Assembly (NCBI GenBank): GCA_959027945.1
Contig: CAUFRO010000021.1
Coordinates: 1 to 35,997 of the forward strand
Origin: an uncultured Collinsella sp.
Lineage (GTDB): Bacteria; Actinomycetota; Coriobacteriia; Coriobacteriales; Coriobacteriaceae
Reading direction: 5' to 3'
DNA length: 35,997 nt
The notes beneath the pieces were generated by a model. That model searched no databases. It was not told the origin of the DNA and saw nothing but the letters and a program-made list of their open reading frames with translations. Position numbers and translations under genes: made by a program. Shown here piece by piece: positions 30,412 through 35,997 of the stretch. Position 1 is the first letter of the stretch; every line of letters starts with the position of its first letter.

Positions 30412-32658
30412 TTACTCGGCGTCGTGGTGACGGCGGGGCTTGCGGCCTCCGTTGTCACCGGGACGGCGCGGACGGTCGCTGCGCTCGGAGCGCTCGCGAC
30501 GCGGACGCTCACGGCGCTGGAAGTGCTCGCCGTCGCCCTCAGAGGCACCCTCGGCACGAGCCGGGGCCTCGGGCTTGTCCAGACGATCGAGCGAAATCTT
30601 GCCACGATCGTCGACCTCGATGACGACGACCTTGACCTCGTCGCCCACGTTGAGGACGTCCTCGACCTTCTCCACGCGGCCCTTGGCGACGCGGGAGATG
30701 TGCAGCAGGCCGTCCTTACCGGGCAGCAGGTTGACGAAGGCGCCGAAGGGCTGGATGGAGACCACGCGACCGGTGTACTCCTCGCCCGGCTCGGGAACCT
30801 TGATAATGAGCTTGATACGCTCGACGGCCTGGTCGACAGACTCGCCGGTGCCGCCGACAAAGACGGTGCCGTCCTCCTGGATGTCGACCGAGGCGCCGGT
30901 CTCGTCCTGGATACCGCGGATGACCTTACCGCCGGAACCGATGACGTCGCGGATCTTGTCGGTCGGAACCTGGATGGAGACGATGCGCGGGGCGGTGCTG
31001 CGCGTGGTGTGGCGCGGCTCGGGGATCACATCGAGCATCTTCTGCAGGATGAAAGCGCGACCCTCCTTGGCCTGCTGCAGGGCGCGGGCCAGGATGTCGA
31101 AGGTGAGGCCGGTAGCCTTGTTGTCCATCTGCAGGGCGGTGATGCCCTCGGTGGTGCCGGTGACCTTAAAGTCCATGTCGCCCAGGAAGTCCTCGAGACC
31201 CTGGATGTCGGACAGGACCACGGTCTTGCCCTCCTCCTGGATCAGGCCCATGGCGATACCGGAGACCGGGCGCTTAATGGGCACGCCGCCGTCCATAAGG
31301 GCGAGCGTGGAGCCGCAGGTCGAAGCCATCGAAGAGGAGCCGTTGGACTCCATGACCTCGGAGACGACGCGGATGGCGTAGGGGAACTCGTTCTCGTCGG
31401 GGAGCACCGGAAGCAGAGCGCGCTCAGCAAGGTTGCCGTGGCCGATCTCGCGGCGCTTGGGGCTGCCCATGCGGCCAGTCTCGCCGGTGCAGAACGGCGG
31501 GAAGTTGTAGTGATGCATGTAGCGCTTGCCCTCGGTAGGCTCGATGGTATCCAGACGCTGGCCCTCGTTGAGCATGCCGAGCGAAAGAACCGAGAGCACC
31601 TGGGTCTGGCCACGCTGGAACAGGCCGGAGCCGTGAACGAGCGGCAGGTAGTTGTCCTTCACCATGATGGGGCGGATCTCATCGGCGGCACGGCCGTCGA
31701 CACGCTCACCGGTCTCGACGACCATGGTGCGCATGGCCTTCTTCTCGAGCTTCTTGAGCGCCACGGGGATCTCGCGCTCCCAAGCGGCCTGCTCCTCCTC
31801 GGTGAACTCGGCGCGGATGGACTCCTTCAGAGCCTCGACCTTACCGATACGGGAGAGCTTGTCGGCGTCACGAAGGGCGGCTGCCATCTCGTCGTAGTGG
31901 GCGAAGATGCGCTCCTGGACCTCCTCGACGGGCTGGTCGAGCGGGTACTCCTTCTTGACGATGGGGCCGTTGACCTGCTCCCACTCGGCGACGAACTCGT
32001 CCTGAGCCTGGCAGAAAGCGGCAAGGGCCTCCTGGCCAAACTTCATGGCGGCGAGCATGTCGTCCTCGGAGATCTCCTCGGCGCCGGCCTCGACCATCGA
32101 GATGAAGTCGGCGGATCCGCCCAGCTCCAGGTCCAGATCCGAGTTCTCGCGCTCCTCGTAGGTGGGGTTGACGATAAACTCGCCTGTCTCCACGTTACGG
32201 CCGATGCGCACGCAGGCAAGCGGGCCCTCGAAGGGCACGCCGCCAAGCGTCATGGCCAGGGATGCACCCATGACGTTGATGACATCGAAGGGGTTGACCT
32301 GGTCGGCGACGAGCGAGGTGGCGACGATGTGCACCTCGTTGCGGAAGCCATCCGGGAAGCTCGGGCGAATCGGGCGATCGATCATGCGGGCCGTGAGCGT
32401 GGCCTTCTCGCTGGGACGGCCCTCACGCTTGAGGTAGCCACCCGGGATGCGGCCGGCTGCGTACATCTTCTCGTTGAAGTCGACGGTCAGCGGGAAGAAG
32501 TCGTAGTTCTTGCGCTCCTTGGAGACGACCACGGTGTCGAGCATCGTGGTGTCGCCCTGCTTGACCAGGCAGGCGCCGGTGGCCTGCTTGGCAAGCTCGC
32601 CCGACTCAAAGGTGTAGGTCTTGCCGTACAGCTCAAAGGTCTTGGATACGAGTGTCAT
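30412..32658 (-). CDS. pnp: Polyribonucleotide nucleotidyltransferase (PNPase)
   Basis: A 748-residue trimeric 3'-5' exoribonuclease that uses phosphate. Two RNase PH-like domains flank a helical domain. A KH domain (IQVPTDKIRDVIGSGGKVIR, about 555-615) and an S1 domain (GEEYTGRVVSIQPFGAFVNL, about 625-695) follow. The last 45 residues are a basic Arg-rich tail (RRERPRRERSERSDRPRRPG) that may bind RNA or partners. I chose the ATG at 32658 with AGGAG 4 nt upstream; the frame is open further back without a site. It follows rpsO, as in most bacteria, with a strong hairpin just before the ribosome site. Confidence 0.97.
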   Translation of the reverse strand: MTLVSKTFELYGKTYTFESGELAKQATGACLVKQGDTTMLDTVVVSKERKNYDFFPLTVDFNEKMYAAGRIPGGYLKREGRPSEKATLTARMIDRPIRPSFPDGFRNEVHIVATSLVADQVNPFDVINVMGASLAMTLGGVPFEGPLACVRIGRNVETGEFIVNPTYEERENSDLDLELGGSADFISMVEAGAEEISEDDMLAAMKFGQEALAAFCQAQDEFVAEWEQVNGPIVKKEYPLDQPVEEVQERIFAHYDEMAAALRDADKLSRIGKVEALKESIRAEFTEEEQAAWEREIPVALKKLEKKAMRTMVVETGERVDGRAADEIRPIMVKDNYLPLVHGSGLFQRGQTQVLSVLSLGMLNEGQRLDTIEPTEGKRYMHHYNFPPFCTGETGRMGSPKRREIGHGNLAERALLPVLPDENEFPYAIRVVSEVMESNGSSSMASTCGSTLALMDGGVPIKRPVSGIAMGLIQEEGKTVVLSDIQGLEDFLGDMDFKVTGTTEGITALQMDNKATGLTFDILARALQQAKEGRAFILQKMLDVIPEPRHTTRSTAPRIVSIQVPTDKIRDVIGSGGKVIRGIQDETGASVDIQEDGTVFVGGTGESVDQAVERIKLIIKVPEPGEEYTGRVVSIQPFGAFVNLLPGKDGLLHISRVAKGRVEKVEDVLNVGDEVKVVVIEVDDRGKISLDRLDKPEAPARAEGASEGDGEHFQRRERPRRERSERSDRPRRPGDNGGRKPRRHHDAE

Positions 32659-32671
32659 TGTTCTCCTTAAC

Positions 32672-32694
32672 CCCGCAGACCCCTTGTCTGCGGG
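32672..32694 (-). promoter_or_regulatory. Hairpin just upstream of the pnp ribosome site
   Basis: CCCGCAGA and TCTGCGGG pair perfectly over a 7-nt loop, a few bases before AGGAG. A second small hairpin (CACGCT with AGCGTG) lies near 32728-32743. In E. coli the rpsO-pnp leader is the site of PNPase autoregulation; a similar role here is inference. Confidence 0.65.
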
Positions 32695-32760
32695 CTTCTC
32701 ATGTGACGCGGGCCCCCTGCCCCCGCCACGCTTCAGAGCGTGATTGTTCGCGCCCTTACA

Positions 32761-32793
32761 CAAAAAGAGCGCCCCGCTGCGCAGGACGCTCTT
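32761..32793 (-). terminator. Terminator or attenuator between rpsO and pnp
   Basis: On the minus strand AAGAGCG pairs with CGCTCTT across a 19-nt imperfect stem and is followed by TTTG. It lies 15 nt after the rpsO stop. Partial read-through would feed pnp. Confidence 0.8.
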
Positions 32794-32807
32794 AGCATGT
32801 ACAAATC

Positions 32808-33086
32808 CTACTGGATGTTGTCGCGGATGCCCAGAGCCTTGATGAGCTCACGGTACTCGACGATGTCGTTCTTCTTGATGTAGGAGAGAAGACGACGACG
32901 ACGGCCGACGAGCATGAGCAGGCCACGACGGGTGTGGAAGTCCTTCTGGTGGGACTTCATGTGCTCGGTCAGCTCCTTGATGCGCTCAGACAGGATGGCG
33001 ACCTGAACCTTGGGGTTGCCGGTGTCGACCGGGGTGTTACCGAACTGGGCAGTCAGCTCCGCCTTGCGCTCTTTGGAAACAGTCAT
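32808..33086 (-). CDS. rpsO: Ribosomal protein S15
   Basis: A 92-residue small-subunit protein that binds 16S rRNA helices at the central-domain junction. TVSKERKAELTAQFG, then TGNPKVQVAILSERIKELTE and RRGLLMLVGRRRRLLSYIKK are the family blocks. I chose the ATG at 33086; a GAAAGGTG-like site precedes it and the frame upstream has none. It is followed by a terminator-like hairpin and pnp. Confidence 0.97.
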   Translation of the reverse strand: MTVSKERKAELTAQFGNTPVDTGNPKVQVAILSERIKELTEHMKSHQKDFHTRRGLLMLVGRRRRLLSYIKKNDIVEYRELIKALGIRDNIQ

Positions 33087-33224
33087 TGTTTCACCTTTCG
33101 TTTTACGTCGCCATCGGGCGACTCGATTCGCCTCGGACTGGGAAGCCGCCGGTGGAGCGAGCAGCCAAGGTCGAGGTACCAACAGGTCGGTATGTTACCA
33201 CAAGCAGCCCGCGCCTGCGCATCA

Positions 33225-33974
33225 TCACCGACCCAACATGAATTCCATCGCACGGAGGCGTTGATCGGTGTGCGTCGCAGCCCACACATGCGAAAGCCCG
33301 AGCAGGAATGCCGCCGTATGCGGGTCGATTCGCTCGGCCATGAGCGCATCGAAGGTCATGGACATGAGGGCGCGCAGCCATGCGGTCTCACCGGTCGACA
33401 CCAGTTCGGCACCTGGAACGCTCGACGCGCACGACCCGCACATGAGACCGCCCGCCTGGGGTGAAAAATACGACAGCATGGGGTCTCCGCACAGCACGCA
33501 GGCCGAAAAATCGGGTCGATAGCCAACGTGCGACAGCAGCTTAAAGACATATGCCGCCACAAGTAGGTCCATATGCGCCGTGTCAAGCCCGCTGCCCACC
33601 AGGGCAAGCGCTCGCTGCGTGATGGCAAAGGTAAACGGGTCCTCGGCGTCCTCGAACGAGCACACGCGCGCAACCTCGGCGATCGCGCTTGCGGCGCAGG
33701 TCGTCTCGTAATCGGGCGCAGCGCCGAGCGGCGCCTCCATAAGCTCGGCCTGGGAAACCACGTCGAGTGACCGTCCATGTGCGAGCAGCATATCGACCGT
33801 ACAGAACAGCTCGCAGCGCGCAGCCAGGCGTCCGCCGGGTTTGCGGGCGCCCTTTGCCACGGCACGAACCTGCCGCCCCCGCTCGTCAAGCATCGTCAAG
33901 ATCAGGTCGGTCTCTTTGAGCTTCGTCTTGTCGAGGACGAGCACCTTGGTGCGATATGTCCGGGAGCCTGCCAT
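33225..33974 (-). CDS. recO: DNA repair protein RecO
   Basis: A 249-residue protein that helps load RecA on SSB-covered DNA. The N-terminal OB-fold has TKVLVLDKTKLKETDLILTM and RGARKPGG-like basic residues (AKGARKPGGRL). The middle is helical, and a zinc site CVLCGD with CGSC lies at about 165-190. It follows era by 15 nt, the usual Gram-positive order. RecA is encoded 13 kb away on the same strand. Confidence 0.94.
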   Translation of the reverse strand: MAGSRTYRTKVLVLDKTKLKETDLILTMLDERGRQVRAVAKGARKPGGRLAARCELFCTVDMLLAHGRSLDVVSQAELMEAPLGAAPDYETTCAASAIAEVARVCSFEDAEDPFTFAITQRALALVGSGLDTAHMDLLVAAYVFKLLSHVGYRPDFSACVLCGDPMLSYFSPQAGGLMCGSCASSVPGAELVSTGETAWLRALMSMTFDALMAERIDPHTAAFLLGLSHVWAATHTDQRLRAMEFMLGR

Positions 33975-33989
33975 GCGCGCCGCGCGTCC

Positions 33990-35066
33990 TTAGTCCTCGG
34001 CGTTGTAGCCAAAGCGGCGAATCTGGGCCTCGTCGTCACGCCAGCCGGCCTTGACCTTCACGTCCAGCTCCAAAAAGACCTGCGTGCCAAAAATGCGTTC
34101 AAGATCGCGTCGGGCGTCGATACCGATATGCTTGATCATCTCGCCGCCCTTGCCGATGATGATGCCCTTTTGGCCCTCGCGCTCGACGTAAATGGTGGCG
34201 TGCACGCGCAGCACCTTCTTGGTCTGCTCGAGCGCATCGCAGATCACGCCAACGGAGTGCGGAATCTCATCACGGGTGCGGCGCAAGACCTTCTCGCGCA
34301 CAAACTCGGCAACGAGCGTCTCATCGGAAGCGTCAGTACCCATGTCCTCGGGGAACCAACGCGGACCCTCAGGCAAAAAGTGCGCAACGGTCTCTATAAA
34401 GGCATCGACGTTGAAGTTCTTAACCGACGACGTCACAATCTCGTCGTCATATTCCATAAGCTCGTGGGCAGCCTTAAGCTGCTCCATGACCTGTGCGGGG
34501 TCGGCCTCATCGGCCTTGGTGAGCACCAGGACCTTCTTGCAACGAGCACATCTGACACGCTCGGCAACCCAGGCGTCTCCCCTGCCGATGGGCTTGGTGG
34601 CATCAATCAAAAACGCGACGACGTCGACATCGTTCAACTCGAACAGTGCGCTCTTGTTGAGCTCGGACCCCAGGCCGTCCTTGGGCTTATGAATACCCGG
34701 GGTATCGACAAAGACCAGCTGGTAGCCGGGACGGTTGACGACGGCGCGCATGCGACGGCGGGTCGTCTGTGCCACCGGCGAGGTGATGGCGACCTTTTTG
34801 CCATAGCAGGCGTTGAGCAGCGTGGACTTGCCGGCGTTGGGGCGTCCGACCAGGGCTACGAAGCCGCTGCGAAAACCGGGTTCAACGTCGCCAAAGCCCG
34901 CGAGGCTATCGTCCTCGTCGCACAGGGCGTCGAGCTCCTCGTCGCTCATGCCCTCAAACGGATCGAATTCCTCGACTTCCTCGTATGCTTCGGCCGCTTC
35001 GGCATCCGCCGCATCCAGGACCTCGTCGTCCAAAATTTCATCGATAGGCTGCATAGTGTCGGACAT
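33990..35066 (-). CDS. era: GTPase Era with acidic N-terminal extension
   Basis: A 358-residue GTPase that binds the 3' end of 16S rRNA and checks small-subunit assembly. G1 is GRPNAGKS (74-81), G3 DTPGIH, G4 TKAD, and the C-terminal KH domain has GIIIGKGGEMIKHIG. Normal Era has G1 near residue 10-17. Here about 62 residues precede the domain, rich in Asp and Glu (EEVEEFDPFEGMSDEELDAL). The ATG at 35066 has GAAAGGGA at a good distance, so the extension is likely real. It lies between dgkA and recO. Confidence 0.95.
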   Translation of the reverse strand: MSDTMQPIDEILDDEVLDAADAEAAEAYEEVEEFDPFEGMSDEELDALCDEDDSLAGFGDVEPGFRSGFVALVGRPNAGKSTLLNACYGKKVAITSPVAQTTRRRMRAVVNRPGYQLVFVDTPGIHKPKDGLGSELNKSALFELNDVDVVAFLIDATKPIGRGDAWVAERVRCARCKKVLVLTKADEADPAQVMEQLKAAHELMEYDDEIVTSSVKNFNVDAFIETVAHFLPEGPRWFPEDMGTDASDETLVAEFVREKVLRRTRDEIPHSVGVICDALEQTKKVLRVHATIYVEREGQKGIIIGKGGEMIKHIGIDARRDLERIFGTQVFLELDVKVKAGWRDDEAQIRRFGYNAED

Positions 35067-35078
35067 GAAAATCCCTTT

Positions 35079-35456
35079 CTAGATAAAGCCGAGCGCGTGG
35101 GCAAATACCAGTAAGCCCACAATCGCGGCGGTGATGGAAAGAACGTATACGGAGGCGGCGGCGATATCCTTCGCGCGCTTTGCCAGCGGATGGAGCTCCT
35201 GGGTCGCCAGATCGACAATCGCCTCCATAGCGGTGTTGCACAGCTCGCCGTGAATCACCAGGCCACAACAGATGATAATCGTGGCCCACTCGGCAATGTC
35301 GAGCCCCACGATGCAGCCGGCAATGACGGTGCACACGCCCGCAACGAGCATGACCTTAATATTGCGCTCGGTCTTGACGGCGGTGACGAAGCCCTCCATG
35401 GCGTAGGAGAACGACTTTAAGAAGGACGGATGGTCCTTGTTCGATCCGGGAATCAT
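35079..35456 (-). CDS. dgkA: Diacylglycerol/undecaprenol kinase
   Basis: A 125-residue membrane enzyme of the DgkA family with three hydrophobic helices. In Gram-positives it mostly phosphorylates undecaprenol for cell-wall lipid recycling. KTERNIKVML, then ELCNTAMEAIVDLA and AKDIAAASVYV hold the family's active-site residues. It starts 9 nt after the ybeY stop and ends 12 nt before era, so it belongs to the ybeY-dgkA-era-recO operon. Confidence 0.94.
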   Translation of the reverse strand: MIPGSNKDHPSFLKSFSYAMEGFVTAVKTERNIKVMLVAGVCTVIAGCIVGLDIAEWATIIICCGLVIHGELCNTAMEAIVDLATQELHPLAKRAKDIAAASVYVLSITAAIVGLLVFAHALGFI

Positions 35457-35465
35457 AGACGGCTC

Positions 35466-35975
35466 CTAGTCGTGGGCGTGGTTGGTGATGGGGCCGACGT
35501 GGACCAGCTTGGGGTCCTCGCCGCGCTCGAGCGCCAGATCGCGCAGGATGGCGTCCTCGCGGGCCTCCATGACCTCGGCCTCGTCGTCCTCGATATGGTC
35601 ATACCCCAGCAGGTGCAGCATGCCATGCACGAGCATCAGGCGGCACTCGTCGGCAGGGGCATTGCCAAAGCCGGGGGCCTGACGGGCAATGACTTGCGGG
35701 GCCAGGATGATATCGCCAAGCTCAAGCGTCTCGTCGGCGGGAATATCCTCGTCAAAGGCCGAGTCGCATTCAAACGAGAGGACATCGGTGGTGCGGTCGA
35801 TACCGCGCCACTCGTGGTTGAGCTCGTGCATCTCGTCCTCGTCGACATACGAAAGGGAAATCTCGACTTCACGCTCAACGCCTTCGGCGGCAAGCACGAC
35901 CTCGCAGATGTGTTCTACCTCCTGCGCGTCGAGCAGCGTATCGAGCTCGGCATCGTTGCTGATCAATACACTCAA
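35466..35975 (-). CDS. ybeY: Endoribonuclease YbeY
   Basis: A 169-residue metal-dependent RNase needed for 16S rRNA 3'-end maturation and ribosome quality control. The zinc site HGMLHLLGYDH (117-127) supplies His117, His121 and His127. The start is a TTG at 35975, with AAAGGAG 5 nt upstream; no ATG fits. The next gene upstream, outside the window, is often phoH. The C-terminus has a short His/Asn-rich tail (GPITNHAHD). Confidence 0.95.
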   Translation of the reverse strand: MSVLISNDAELDTLLDAQEVEHICEVVLAAEGVEREVEISLSYVDEDEMHELNHEWRGIDRTTDVLSFECDSAFDEDIPADETLELGDIILAPQVIARQAPGFGNAPADECRLMLVHGMLHLLGYDHIEDDEAEVMEAREDAILRDLALERGEDPKLVHVGPITNHAHD

Positions 35976-35997
35976 CGGGACTCCTTTCGGTCGCGCG

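Noticed and set aside
30424..32670. A 748-codon open frame on the plus strand opposite pnp
   Set aside because: It mirrors pnp codon for codon, has low-complexity Asp/Gly/Leu-rich protein and no recognisable domain. High-GC codon use keeps the antisense frame open.

Overview
The window looks like a chromosomal housekeeping segment from a high-GC Gram-positive of the class Coriobacteriia, most likely Collinsella or a close relative. This is an inference from protein style and gene order: RNase Y, RNase J, SpoVS and a RodZ-like protein in the order seen in Bacillus, together with the actinobacterial trio of phosphatidyltransferase, FHA protein and FtsR-like regulator, and LexA boxes of the form GAAC-N4-GTTC. 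No rRNA, tRNA, CRISPR array, prophage, transposase or plasmid gene is visible.

Layout. Positions 320-4120 (+) hold a phosphatidyltransferase, a GarA-like FHA protein, an FtsR-like MerR regulator, apt and a secreted NlpC/P60 hydrolase. Positions 4194-5998 hold a DegV lipid-binding protein and, convergent to it, a DUF1836 regulator; both have the same operator-like sequence upstream. Then come trxB (-) and a divergent UgtP-like glycosyltransferase (+). Positions 8779-11683 form an SOS island: lexA and a DUF1624 membrane protein run rightward, while a YneA-like LysM protein, nrdR and dut run leftward, with three LexA boxes between. From 11668 to the end everything is on the minus strand. In transcription order from the right edge the genes are ybeY, dgkA, era, recO, rpsO, pnp, rnj, ftsK, rodZ-like, yajQ, rimO, pgsA, cinA, recA, recX, rny, GHKL ATPase, spoVS, miaB, miaA and hflX. 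This closely follows the ftsK-recA-rny-spoVS-miaB order known from Firmicutes.

How the genes work together. The minus-strand block combines RNA decay and ribosome or tRNA maturation (YbeY, Era, PNPase, RNase J, RNase Y, RimO, MiaA, MiaB, HflX) with recombination and chromosome handling (RecO, RecA, RecX, FtsK) and phospholipid synthesis (DgkA, PgsA). The SOS island joins DNA-damage control to dNTP control (NrdR, Dut) and probably to a division inhibitor.

The least explained material is intergenic. Two unrelated repeat families (here R1 and R2) each occur as an inward-facing pair. Each core sits between long inverted arms whose sequence differs from copy to copy. The two R2 copies show three compensatory base-pair changes in an internal hairpin, which means the fold is under selection. 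A third large inverted repeat (R3) follows degV. These elements, the shared degV/DUF1836 operator, a hairpin covering the nrdR start codon and helically phased ACCAAA boxes upstream of recA are the points most worth following up.
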